From positions 62,001-126,000 of the forward strand of contig NZ_RJVF01000014.1 of the NCBI RefSeq assembly GCF_003752175.1: a DNA stretch of 64,000 nucleotides, written 5' to 3'. The position numbers and the translations under genes were made by a program. Below the pieces are notes generated by a model, which saw only the letters and a program-made list of their open reading frames with translations, searched no databases and was not told the origin of the DNA. Every line of letters starts with the position of its first letter. Within the stretch, counting starts at the first letter, position 1. Positions 9,099-17,134 of the stretch are shown one piece after another. Source of the stretch: Comamonas sp. BIGb0124 (GTDB lineage: Bacteria > Pseudomonadota > Gammaproteobacteria > Burkholderiales > Burkholderiaceae_C).

Positions 9099-9887
9099 AT
9101 GACCCAACCGATTGTCGCAGTGAACAATACGCTTAAGGAGAAACTGGCACGGGGAGAGCCGGTTTACTCGATGACGGTGCGCTTGGTTCGCACCGTTGAT
9201 ATCGCCAGCATCGCCTACGCCGCCGGCTTCGACACGATCTACATTGACCTGGAGCACAGCAGCTTTCCACTGGAGGCAGCTGGGCAGATCAGCATCGCCG
9301 CTGCGGCGCTGGGCGTGACCCCGCTGGTTCGTGTACCCAGCCCGGATCCTCACCTCATCGCCAAGGTGCTCGACGCCGGCGCGCATGGCATCCTGGTGCC
9401 AGCGGTGCAATCGGCCGAGGATGCACACGCTATCGTGCGAGCAGTCAAGCACGCCCCTTGGGGAGAGCGCTCGATGGCCGGCCCCGCGCCGCAGTTGCAC
9501 TACCGGTCCTTGCCTGCGGTCGAGACCGTGCAAGCACTGGACGAATCCTCGCTGATCGTGGCGATGATCGAATCGCAGGCCGGACTCGATGCGGTGGAAG
9601 CCATTGCCGCCGTCGATGGCATCGACATCATCCTGGTCGGCGCCAGCGACCTGAGCGGGATGCTCGGTGTGACCGGGCAGGTCGATCACCCGCTCGTGCA
9701 TCAGGCGTATTTGCGTGTTATCGCGGCCTGCAAGGCCCATGGCAAGACGGTGGGCATCGGCGGCCTGGGCGCGCGAGCGGACTTGATCCGCCGGTACCTC
9801 GAGCTAGGCGCGCGCTTCGTCTCGACGGGCAACGACATCACTTTCCTGAGCGCCGCGGCGACCCAGAAACGCCAACAATTCGCCTAA
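9099..9887 (+). CDS. HpcH/HpaI-family aldolase
   Basis: A 262-residue class II aldolase of the HpcH/HpaI and citrate-lyase-beta-like superfamily, a TIM barrel that cleaves 2-keto-hydroxy acids to pyruvate (or similar) and an aldehyde. Visible are IYIDLEHSSF, HGILVPAVQSAEDA and the acidic metal-site segment VGASDLSGMLG. The ATG at 9099 is chosen because it begins the conserved part; an in-frame ATG at 9060 overlaps the aldehyde dehydrogenase stop. With aldehyde dehydrogenases on both sides of the intergenic region, aldol cleavage followed by aldehyde oxidation is the natural reading. The substrate is unknown. Confidence 0.8.
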   Translation: MTQPIVAVNNTLKEKLARGEPVYSMTVRLVRTVDIASIAYAAGFDTIYIDLEHSSFPLEAAGQISIAAAALGVTPLVRVPSPDPHLIAKVLDAGAHGILVPAVQSAEDAHAIVRAVKHAPWGERSMAGPAPQLHYRSLPAVETVQALDESSLIVAMIESQAGLDAVEAIAAVDGIDIILVGASDLSGMLGVTGQVDHPLVHQAYLRVIAACKAHGKTVGIGGLGARADLIRRYLELGARFVSTGNDITFLSAAATQKRQQFA

Positions 9888-9981
9888 CGAACACCAGCGA
9901 TTGAGCTGGACGAATCGAGGGTTCCCTGATTCGCCACCGATCGTCTTGCAGCAGCAAACAAACAATACCCCGGGGATAAGC

Positions 9982-10968
9982 ATGAAGATCTGTATTTACG
10001 GTGCCGGTGCGGTAGGCGGCCACATCGCCGCTCGGTTGGCCATTCATGGCGACGCTGAAGTTTCGGTGGTCGCCCGCGGCGAGCATTTGGCGGCCATCCA
10101 ACGCCACGGCCTGCGCGTGGAAACGCGCGATGGTGTGCTAACCAGCCATCCGGTAGCGACGGATGATCCGCAGTCGCTGGGCCCGCAGGATCTCGTGATC
10201 GTGGCGGTCAAGGCGCCGGCCCTGCCAAGCATCGCCGACGGCGTCAGTGGCCTATTGGGACCGGACAGCCTGGCGCTGTTCGCCATGAACGGCATCCCGT
10301 GGTGGTATTTCCATGGCCAGGATGGGGCTCTGGCGAACACGCGTCTACCGCGCATCGACCCCACAGGCGCCCTGTGGGACAAGGTTCGGCCCGAGCGCGC
10401 CGTTGGGGCGGTGGCCTATACCGCCTGCAGCGTCGTCGCGCCCGGCGTGATCAAGGCCGAGAACCCGCGCAACCGCTTGCTGGCCGGCCGTCCTGATGGC
10501 CGCCCCGATCCCCGACTGGAGCGGCTGGCCACGTTGCTCGATGGCAGCGGTCTGGAGTTCGAATCGACCGCCAGGATCCGGGATGCCATCTGGGCCAAGC
10601 TACTGATGAACTTGGTGGGCGGTTCATTGGGCATCCTCACTGCCTCGGCGATGAAACACGTGCTGGACAAGTCGACGGTCGCGCGGGCCGCCGATGCCAT
10701 GGCGAAGGAAGCCGCGACTATCGCTCGTGCCCTGGGTTGCGAACCGGGCAACGAAGGCATCGGCAAGCTGGCCTCGTCCGGGCACAAGCAAAGCATTCTG
10801 CAGGACTTGGAGGCCGGACGGCCGATGGAGATTGATGCCATGCTGCGTGTGCCGCTCGAATTGGCCAGGCTGGTCGATGTCCCGACTCCGACGCTGGACC
10901 TGGTCATCGAACTGGCCATGCAACGTGCTCGTGCTGCTGGCCTGTACCGCGATAACGTTGCGGAGTAA
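9982..10968 (+). CDS. 2-dehydropantoate 2-reductase family protein (PanE/ApbA-like)
   Basis: A 328-residue ketopantoate-reductase-like enzyme. It has the Rossmann motif IYGAGAVGGHIAARL at the N terminus, a catalytic-lysine region AIWAKLLMNLVGGSLG, and the C-terminal substrate-site segment SILQDLEAGRPMEIDAM. A GGGGAT element precedes the ATG. True PanE makes pantoate, but many paralogues in catabolic clusters reduce or oxidise other 2-keto/2-hydroxy acids. Here, directly after an HpcH/HpaI aldolase, a role on a ketoacid of the same pathway is more likely than vitamin B5 synthesis. That is inference. Confidence 0.75.
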   Translation: MKICIYGAGAVGGHIAARLAIHGDAEVSVVARGEHLAAIQRHGLRVETRDGVLTSHPVATDDPQSLGPQDLVIVAVKAPALPSIADGVSGLLGPDSLALFAMNGIPWWYFHGQDGALANTRLPRIDPTGALWDKVRPERAVGAVAYTACSVVAPGVIKAENPRNRLLAGRPDGRPDPRLERLATLLDGSGLEFESTARIRDAIWAKLLMNLVGGSLGILTASAMKHVLDKSTVARAADAMAKEAATIARALGCEPGNEGIGKLASSGHKQSILQDLEAGRPMEIDAMLRVPLELARLVDVPTPTLDLVIELAMQRARAAGLYRDNVAE

Positions 10969-10992
10969 CGGCAAGGAATTCCATCTTGCGAA

Positions 10993-11018
10993 GGGCCCGC
11001 AGATCATGCGGCCCTTTT
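10993..11018 (+). terminator. Rho-independent terminator after the aldolase/reductase unit
   Basis: A GC-rich hairpin GGGCC(C)GCA-N5-TGC(G)GCCC with a single bulge, followed by TTTT. It lies 24 bp after the stop of the PanE-like gene, so it closes the 7616-10968 transcription unit. Confidence 0.7.
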
Positions 11019-11029
11019 ATGCCACCACA

Positions 11030-11143
11030 TTCCCGTACGATCAGATCGCGCTCGCAATGAGCGCCGCAGAGTTCTTCTGTCGTGATGTCGGCACGGGTGG
11101 GCATGCAAGCGTCGATCTGCATGCGCCATGCCGCATCGTTCAA
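11030..11143 (-). mobile_element. IS66-family tnpC remnant 2
   Basis: On the minus strand the sequence from 11143 encodes MNDAAWRMQIDACMPTRADI followed by TTEEL, which matches the start of an IS66 TnpC transposase, and then a frameshifted copy of the LAALIAERD segment. It is the same part of the same gene, in the same orientation, as the remnant at 4275-4570. Only about 40 codons are recognisable. Bases 11144-11241 show no gene. Confidence 0.55.
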
Positions 11144-11241
11144 TTCGGCACCCGGTTCGGCATCGATCAGGCCAAGCCGACGTAATGCCGATGCGAATGC
11201 TGATGAACCGGGCGAGGGTATTGTTTATTGAGGGCTTACGT

Positions 11242-12162
11242 TCAATTTGCAGCCGTGCCTGCCATCAATTGGATCGCCGTGAGTTGGATCTGAGCAACCA
11301 GATCGAGGCTGGCCACGCCAAGCGGCCGCCGCTCGTGGAGGATGACGGCGATATCTCTCTTGAGCGCCGGGATGACGATCGGCAATGGTTTGAGCACGAT
11401 GTCGTTCATGCCCGATGTGATTGCGTGTTCAGGGAGCATGGCGACGTAATCGCTGCTCGCAAGAAGTGCCTTCATGAAATCCACGGAGCCCCCTTCAATC
11501 GGTCGAGGAAATGACTGGATTCCTGCGTCCGCCATCAACTTGTCCAGGAGGTTCCTTTGCCGCCCCCCCACCAGAGGACATACCCATGGAAACCGAGCAA
11601 GGTCACTCAGAGTCACTTCTCGCTGGGAAAACAGCTCATGCCCGGTACGCGCATAGATGTTAAGGTGGTCGCGAAAAAGTACTCGCTGCTTGAGCCCGTC
11701 GAGCGCGACATCGAAGAACTCGGTCTGACCGATGACGAAGTCGAACTCGCCACGCAACAGACCCCATAACAATTCGATTTGAACCTTCTCGACCAGCCGC
11801 AGTTGGACCTCGGGATAAAGGCGCTTCCACTGCGCAATGGCCACAGGAACGATGTGGCTGGCAAGACTCGGCAGCACGCCCAGGGTGACAACGTCGCTTT
11901 GGCTTTCACGCCCCTGCAGGCGCGCCGCTGCCGTCTGCATCTCGTCACGGATCAACCTGGCGTGCGTGTAGACGAGCTCACCCGCCGAGGTCGGCTCGGC
12001 ACCCGTCGGCTTGCGCTCCAAAAGCGTAATCCCAAGCTCCCGCTCCAGCCGATTCATCGATTTCGTCAACGACGGCTGCGAGATGCCCAACGCCTTGCCC
12101 GCTTTCGCAAGACTGCCGTGCTCGATAATCGCGGCCAAATGTAGAAGCTTATGGGGGTCCAT
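11242..12162 (-). CDS. LysR-family transcriptional regulator
   Basis: A 306-residue regulator. It has an N-terminal helix-turn-helix (SLAKAGKALGISQPSLTKSM, about residues 17-36) and an effector domain beginning around TLGVLPSLASHIVP. It resembles the GbpR/CbbR-like branch in which the second helix reads QPSLTKSMNRLE. It lies 49 bp downstream of a Bug-type binding protein on the same strand, so the two are probably co-transcribed. A T-N11-A dyad at 13317-13335 upstream of that unit is its likely target, giving control of both divergent units. Confidence 0.85.
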   Translation of the reverse strand: MDPHKLLHLAAIIEHGSLAKAGKALGISQPSLTKSMNRLERELGITLLERKPTGAEPTSAGELVYTHARLIRDEMQTAAARLQGRESQSDVVTLGVLPSLASHIVPVAIAQWKRLYPEVQLRLVEKVQIELLWGLLRGEFDFVIGQTEFFDVALDGLKQRVLFRDHLNIYARTGHELFSQREVTLSDLARFPWVCPLVGGRQRNLLDKLMADAGIQSFPRPIEGGSVDFMKALLASSDYVAMLPEHAITSGMNDIVLKPLPIVIPALKRDIAVILHERRPLGVASLDLVAQIQLTAIQLMAGTAAN

Positions 12163-12211
12163 GCGCGAGTAACCCAGTGATTTGTCTATTGTTGTCGAAA
12201 GAAGCGATGGT

Positions 12212-13192
12212 TCATTGGGCAGCCCTCAGATTGTTGTCGTCAATGATCTTCGACCACCGCGCAGCTTCTCGCTTGATGTGGTCCGCCAGTGCCTGGCCAC
12301 CCCCCACCTCGGACGCAAAGCCCAACGAAGCGAAGCGCTCTTTCACGGTCGGGTCGTTTGCGGCGGCCATGAATGCCTCGCGCAGCCGGGTCACGTCGGC
12401 TTCGGGGGTACCGGTGGGCACCACGAACCCATACCACAGGCGTGGGTTGAACTCGGGGTAGCCGAGCTCCTTCGTGGTCGGGATATCCGGGAGCGCACTG
12501 AGACGCTCGGCTGCGGTCACGGCGATCAGTCTGATCTTTCCATCCGTGGCCAATGGCAGCGCCTCGGCGGCTGACGGGAAGAAGAGCTGGACATGGTCGG
12601 CCATCAGTGCATGCATGGCTTCGCTATTGCCCTTGTATGGAATGTGATTGCCGCGACCACCCAGATCGCCAATGAGACGCACGGTCGACAAGTGACCGAG
12701 GCTGCCAGGGCCGCCCGAGCCGTAGACGATGCCATCTTTCGATTTGATCGCGGCCACAACATCCTGGAAGTTTCGCAGGTTCGATCCGGTCGATACCGCG
12801 ATGACCATCGGAAATGACCCAACGCTCGAGACGGGAACGAAATCGGTGTTGAGGTTGTACGGGAGCTTGTCCCGGTAGACAGAGGCCACCACGCCCGCAG
12901 CGGTGAGCGTCAGGACGGTGCAACCGTCCGGGCGCGATTTGGCGACGTAGTTTGCCCCGAGCGTTGTCGTCGCGCCGGGCTTGTTCTCGATCATGACCGA
13001 CTGGCCCAGGACAGCCCGGGACTTGTCAGCGAGGATGCGCGCCAGCAAATCCGTGGTTCCACCCGGCGGGTTGGCGATGACCAGCTTCACCGCACCGCCG
13101 GGGCAGTTCTGAGTCGCCGCCGCCGGGGCAACGTTAGCCATGACAACTAAGGCAGTTGCGACGTGACGAGCAATGTGTGCGTGGAATTTCAT
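12212..13192 (-). CDS. Tripartite tricarboxylate transporter substrate-binding protein (Bug family)
   Basis: A 326-residue periplasmic binding protein with a Sec signal peptide ending near NVAPAAATQ. The family motifs are present: VKLVIANPPGGTTDLLARIL at the ligand site, a GQSVMIENKPGATTT-type loop, and the C-terminal lobe ending in IKREAARWSKII. These proteins capture carboxylates for TctA/TctB transporters or act as sensors. No membrane subunits lie nearby. The ATG at 13192 begins the signal peptide; the longer frame to 13240 lacks one at its start. It is divergent from the dehydrogenase operon at 13632. Confidence 0.85.
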   Translation of the reverse strand: MKFHAHIARHVATALVVMANVAPAAATQNCPGGAVKLVIANPPGGTTDLLARILADKSRAVLGQSVMIENKPGATTTLGANYVAKSRPDGCTVLTLTAAGVVASVYRDKLPYNLNTDFVPVSSVGSFPMVIAVSTGSNLRNFQDVVAAIKSKDGIVYGSGGPGSLGHLSTVRLIGDLGGRGNHIPYKGNSEAMHALMADHVQLFFPSAAEALPLATDGKIRLIAVTAAERLSALPDIPTTKELGYPEFNPRLWYGFVVPTGTPEADVTRLREAFMAAANDPTVKERFASLGFASEVGGGQALADHIKREAARWSKIIDDNNLRAAQ

Positions 13193-13316
13193 GGTTGTCT
13201 CCAAAGCGTTATGTTTGCAACGAACAATAGCCATTCGCACATCAGTCGGGCGACCGTCGTTGCCGCTTCATTCTGATTGGAATTGCATTTAATATTTCCC
13301 AAGGGTTTACCACATG

Positions 13317-13335
13317 ATATAGCCTGAAGTTATAT
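13317..13335. promoter_or_regulatory. Candidate LysR box
   Basis: ATATAGCCTGAAGTTATAT has the form ATAT-N11-ATAT, the classical LysR-type operator geometry. It lies 125 bp upstream of the binding-protein start at 13192 and shares its intergenic region with the divergent operon at 13632. Confidence 0.5.
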
Positions 13336-13408
13336 GCAATTGGCTTCCGTGCTCCGGAGTGTGTGATCTTTCAGTTTTTCTGCCTAGAATCAACCGTCAT
13401 TTATAGCT

Positions 13409-13422
13409 ATCCCGATCGGGAT
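13409..13422. promoter_or_regulatory. Perfect 14-bp palindrome, possible operator
   Basis: ATCCCGATCGGGAT reads the same on both strands. The arms ATCCC/GGGAT recur with a wider gap at 7254-7270 in the other divergent intergenic region of this island. A dimeric repressor site is possible; the protein is unknown. Confidence 0.35.
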
Positions 13423-13631
13423 TGGAATGTTCGCGATAGTTTGCGCCCAATACCTGACGCAAAGCCGCTGAAGGAAAACGGATTATCTCAATAATTCTCC
13501 GGCCCAATCGCGCGTTCGATTGACCAGGTCGCACGCTGTTTATCTCGGAAAACCAATCTATTTTTTATTGATCTGCAGCGCTCCCAATTCACGCCCCCGT
13601 TACAACCAAAAGTCGACGGCAGGCATTTTCA

Positions 13632-14489
13632 ATGCCGAATCACCAATCAACGCATCGAAGACCTATGAACAACACAGCATTTGTAAAAGTCCAGGAAGAT
13701 TCTGGTGTGCCGCAAGCGGCCCGAGACTTCAGCGTCGTGGAGCGCGTCGTCATCGTCACCGGCGGCGGCCAAGGAATAGGGCGTGAACTAGCCCGACAAT
13801 TCTCCGCAGCGGGGGCGATCTCGATCGTCGCAGACCTCAATCTCGCGGCAGCGGAAAAGGTGGCGTCCGAGATCCAGGCGGCCGGTGGCCAGTCGATGGC
13901 GGTGGCATTGGACATCGGCGACAGACGCTCGGTCGACGCCATGGTCGGCGCCGTGGTTGAGCGCTTTGGGCGGATCGAGGTGCTGATTAACAACGCAGGC
14001 ATCTTTGCCTCGCTGGAAAAACGCCCCTTCGATCAAATTCCACTGCCGGAGTGGGACCAGGTCATGCAAGTCAACGTGACTGGCGTCTACAACAGCGTCT
14101 GCGCCGTCGCGCAGCAGATGCGCACGCAAGGATGGGGACGCATCGTCAACATCTCCTCAGACGCCGTGCGCCTGGGCGTCGCCAACTATCTCCACTACGT
14201 CAGCTCCAAATCCGCGCTGATCGGCATGACGGCATCGCTCGCCCGCGAGTTGGGGCCGCAGGGCATCACGGTCAACTGCGTGAGGCCCGGTGGTGTGGCC
14301 ACGGAAGTAGACCGAGCGGTCAACCCCTCGCTTGAGAGGCGTCAACAGCAGTTGACCCAGCAATGCATCCCGAGGACACAAGTTGCCAGCGATCTGGTAG
14401 GACTCGTGCTCTTCCTCAGCACGCGTGCGTCTTCGTTCATCACCGGCCAGACGATCGCTTGCGATGGCGGATTGACGCACAGCAGTTGA
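13632..14489 (+). CDS. SDR-family oxidoreductase
   Basis: A classical short-chain dehydrogenase of 274-285 residues. The cofactor motif VIVTGGGQGIGREL, the NNAG motif (LINNAGIF), the catalytic Ser in NISSDAV and the YVSSK form of Y-x-x-x-K are all present, and the C terminus has FITGQTIACDGG. The start may be 13632 or 13665 (the latter has GAAG five bases upstream); residues before VVIVTGG are not conserved. It is the first gene of a four-gene operon with an aldehyde dehydrogenase 45 bp downstream, which suggests an alcohol or ketone step that feeds an aldehyde. Confidence 0.85.
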   Translation: MPNHQSTHRRPMNNTAFVKVQEDSGVPQAARDFSVVERVVIVTGGGQGIGRELARQFSAAGAISIVADLNLAAAEKVASEIQAAGGQSMAVALDIGDRRSVDAMVGAVVERFGRIEVLINNAGIFASLEKRPFDQIPLPEWDQVMQVNVTGVYNSVCAVAQQMRTQGWGRIVNISSDAVRLGVANYLHYVSSKSALIGMTASLARELGPQGITVNCVRPGGVATEVDRAVNPSLERRQQQLTQQCIPRTQVASDLVGLVLFLSTRASSFITGQTIACDGGLTHSS

Positions 14490-14534
14490 GCCGAATGAGG
14501 CCATGGGTAAAACGAACCAGACAAGGCAGATGAC

Positions 14535-16034
14535 ATGGAAACAGCAATGAAGAATTACGCACATTGGATCAATGGGCAATGGACCGAACCCGCCAGCCAA
14601 GAGTGGATCGAGACCAGCGATCCCTTCGACGGCAAGGTCTGGGCCAAGATCCCCAAAGGTTGCGCCACTGATGCCAACCGCGCGGTGGCTGCGGCAAAGA
14701 ATGCACTGCACTCGGGGGAGTGGGCCACCTTGTCCGCGACGGCTCGGGGAAAGATTCTTCGCCGGATTGGCGACCTTTTGAGTGAGCCTGCGGTTGCACA
14801 GCGGCTTGCCGAATTGGAGTCCCGCGACAACGGGAAGCTCCTCGCCGAAATGCAGGGCCAACTGAAGTACCTGCCGGAGCATTGGTACTACTTCGCCGGT
14901 CTGGCCGACAAGGTCGAAGGAACGATTCCCCCGATCGACAAGGCCGACATGCTCGCGCTCACGTACCGAGAGCCCGTGGGCGTCGTGGTCGCGCTAACGG
15001 CATGGAACTCGCCCCTGATGTTCTTTGCGCTGAAATGCGCTCCCGCACTGGCGGCAGGATGCACGGTGGTACTCAAGCCTTCCGAGTTCGCCTCTGTCAG
15101 CTCTCTCGAGTTCGCTGCCCTGACCCGCGAGGCGGGCCTGCCGCCAGGCGTAATCAACGTGGTCACGGGGTTCGGTCATGAAGTGGGTACGCCCCTGGTC
15201 GAGCACTCCGATGTCGCGAAAGTCACGTTCACAGGCTCGGACACCACGGGAGCGAAGGTGTACGCCGCAGCGGCCAAAACGGTCAAGCGTGTTTCGATGG
15301 AATTGGGCGGCAAGTCTCCCAACATCGTGTTCGAAGATGCGGACCTCGACAGCGCGATCATCGGCGCCGTGTCCGGCATCTTTGGAGCAGCGGGCCAGAT
15401 GTGCACAGCCGGGTCCCGACTGCTCGTGCAGAACACCATCAGAGAGTCTTTCACGCAGCGCCTGATCGACCTGGCAAAAGCGCTCAAGCTCGGCGATCCG
15501 AAACAGGCCGAAACCAATATCGGCCCGATTGCCACCAGGCCCCAGTTCGACAAAGTGCTCCGCTACATCGCTTTGGCCAAGAGCGAGGGCGCGCGGTGCG
15601 TGCTGGGTGGCGAAGCCGCGACAGGCGATGACCTGGGATGCGGCCAGTTCGTGAAGCCGACGATCTTCACCGACGTGACACCGGACATGCGCATCGCCCA
15701 GGAAGAAGTATTTGGGCCCGTCCTCTCGATCATGGGCTTCGACACGGAAGAAGAAGCCATTCGCCTGGGCAACGACGTGGTCTATGGCCTCGCTGCGGGG
15801 ATCTGGACTCGTGACATCGGTCGTGCGATTCGCCTTTCAAAGTCAATCAAAGCGGGAATGGTCTGGGTCAATACCTATCGAGCTTACAGCTTCCTCGTTC
15901 CAGTCGGCGGTATGAAACAGTCAGGACTTGGGCGCGAGAGTGGGATTGAAGCCATCCACGATTACCTTGAAACAAAGAGTGTGATGATCGCCACGGATTC
16001 GTCCGCCCCCATCAACCCATTTGTGCAGAGATAG
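14535..16034 (+). CDS. Aldehyde dehydrogenase family protein
   Basis: A 499-residue NAD(P)-dependent aldehyde dehydrogenase. Motifs: TAWNSPLMFFALKCAPALA in the cofactor region, FTGSDTTGAK, the general-base segment MELGGKSPNIVFEDADLD, the catalytic cysteine in GAAGQMCTAGSRLL, and EEVFGPVLSIMGF. AAGGCAG lies ahead of the ATG at 14535; a second ATG at 14547 is possible. It is only moderately like the dehydrogenase at 7616, so they are not a recent duplication. It belongs to the operon 13632-17881; the substrate is unknown. Confidence 0.85.
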   Translation: METAMKNYAHWINGQWTEPASQEWIETSDPFDGKVWAKIPKGCATDANRAVAAAKNALHSGEWATLSATARGKILRRIGDLLSEPAVAQRLAELESRDNGKLLAEMQGQLKYLPEHWYYFAGLADKVEGTIPPIDKADMLALTYREPVGVVVALTAWNSPLMFFALKCAPALAAGCTVVLKPSEFASVSSLEFAALTREAGLPPGVINVVTGFGHEVGTPLVEHSDVAKVTFTGSDTTGAKVYAAAAKTVKRVSMELGGKSPNIVFEDADLDSAIIGAVSGIFGAAGQMCTAGSRLLVQNTIRESFTQRLIDLAKALKLGDPKQAETNIGPIATRPQFDKVLRYIALAKSEGARCVLGGEAATGDDLGCGQFVKPTIFTDVTPDMRIAQEEVFGPVLSIMGFDTEEEAIRLGNDVVYGLAAGIWTRDIGRAIRLSKSIKAGMVWVNTYRAYSFLVPVGGMKQSGLGRESGIEAIHDYLETKSVMIATDSSAPINPFVQR

Positions 16035-16079
16035 CGGCTACAGCTGAATGACATCAATAATGACGACAGGAGACAAGAC

Positions 16080-17057
16080 ATGATTTCACGTAGAAAATTC
16101 ATCAGCAATACCTCGGCAACCGTGCTGGCGAGTTCGCTCATTCCATGGGCCCATGCGGAGGAAACGTATCCGCGCCGACCGATCAAATTTCTCGTCGGCA
16201 ATCCTCCGGGCGGGACGGATGACTTGTTGAGTCGGACCATTGCTCAAAGCGTGGGCAGCACTCTGGGCCAACCCATCGTGGTAGAGAACAAAGGCGGTGG
16301 TTCCACCACGATTGCAGGCGCCACGCTCGCAATGTCGCCCCCTGACGGGTATAACGTTCTTTGCCTGACGAGTGCGGGTATTGCACAAACCGCTCTCAGG
16401 GAGAATCTTCGATATGGCTTGAAGGACTTCGCACCGATCATCGGAATTGGCGGCTATCCATTGGCGCTGACGGTCTCGGCTGAATCCAATATCAACACCC
16501 TCGATGAGCTGATTGCCAAGGCGCGATCCAGCAAAGGAGTGGTTTTCGCCAATGCAGGTGTGGGTACCGTGGCCCATCTGACTGCGATCATGTTCCTTAA
16601 CACCATCAAAGGCGATGGACTCGACGTCGCATACAAGAACAATCCCGAAGCTCTTCAGGCTTTGGCAGGCGGGTTTGCGGACATGATCTTTGCCTCGGCC
16701 TCGGAGGCTGCTGCCCTCAGACCGGACAAGAAGATCAAGGTCATTGCCGTCACCTCGAGTACGCGTGCCGTCAACATGCCTGATGTCCCAACGATGGCGG
16801 AACTGGGTTATCCCTCCATTAACTCGATGCTTTGGCACGGCTTTGTGGCGCCGGCGCGTACGCCCCCAGCCATCGTCAGCAAGCTCGCCGACTCGATTGA
16901 AACCGCCGTGAACACCTCGGCCTTTCACAATCTCATGGATCCGCAAGCGTATCAAACCGATCTCATCAAGGGTGCCGAACTTCAAAATTTCATGGTCACC
17001 CAAGCAGCCAAGTGGAAAAAGGTCATTGCGGATAACAAAATCAGTGTGACCTCGTAA
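16080..17057 (+). CDS. Bug-family substrate-binding protein with Tat signal
   Basis: A 325-residue periplasmic binding protein of the tripartite tricarboxylate family. Its export signal contains SRRKFI at residues 3-8, a twin-arginine (Tat) motif, and is cleaved near AHAEE; the other Bug proteins in the window have Sec-type signals. The ligand loop reads IKFLVGNPPGGTDDLLSR and is followed by GQPIVVENKGGGSTT. AGGAG precedes the ATG. It lies 45 bp after the aldehyde dehydrogenase and is probably the ligand-capture or sensor protein for the substrate of this operon. No TctA/TctB genes are present. Confidence 0.85.
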   Translation: MISRRKFISNTSATVLASSLIPWAHAEETYPRRPIKFLVGNPPGGTDDLLSRTIAQSVGSTLGQPIVVENKGGGSTTIAGATLAMSPPDGYNVLCLTSAGIAQTALRENLRYGLKDFAPIIGIGGYPLALTVSAESNINTLDELIAKARSSKGVVFANAGVGTVAHLTAIMFLNTIKGDGLDVAYKNNPEALQALAGGFADMIFASASEAAALRPDKKIKVIAVTSSTRAVNMPDVPTMAELGYPSINSMLWHGFVAPARTPPAIVSKLADSIETAVNTSAFHNLMDPQAYQTDLIKGAELQNFMVTQAAKWKKVIADNKISVTS

Positions 17058-17134
17058 ACCACGATGAATGGCGCTCAACCGCGCTGACAGATAAATTACT
17101 ACCGTACTGTTCCACCGCTTAAATAGGGTTCACA

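Larger units (their letters stand above)
13193..13631. promoter_or_regulatory. Divergent intergenic region with two palindromic operator candidates
   Basis: 439 AT-rich bases between the binding-protein gene and the dehydrogenase operon, with no convincing gene. Two dyads stand out: ATATA-N9-TATAT at 13317-13335, with the T-N11-A spacing of LysR boxes, and the perfect 14-bp palindrome ATCCCGATCGGGAT at 13409-13422. The first is the better candidate for the LysR protein at 11242. Confidence 0.5.

Noticed and set aside
9982-10968. True PanE for pantothenate synthesis
   Set aside because: The gene follows an HpcH/HpaI aldolase in a catabolic-looking unit and no panB/panC is near; I kept only the family call.
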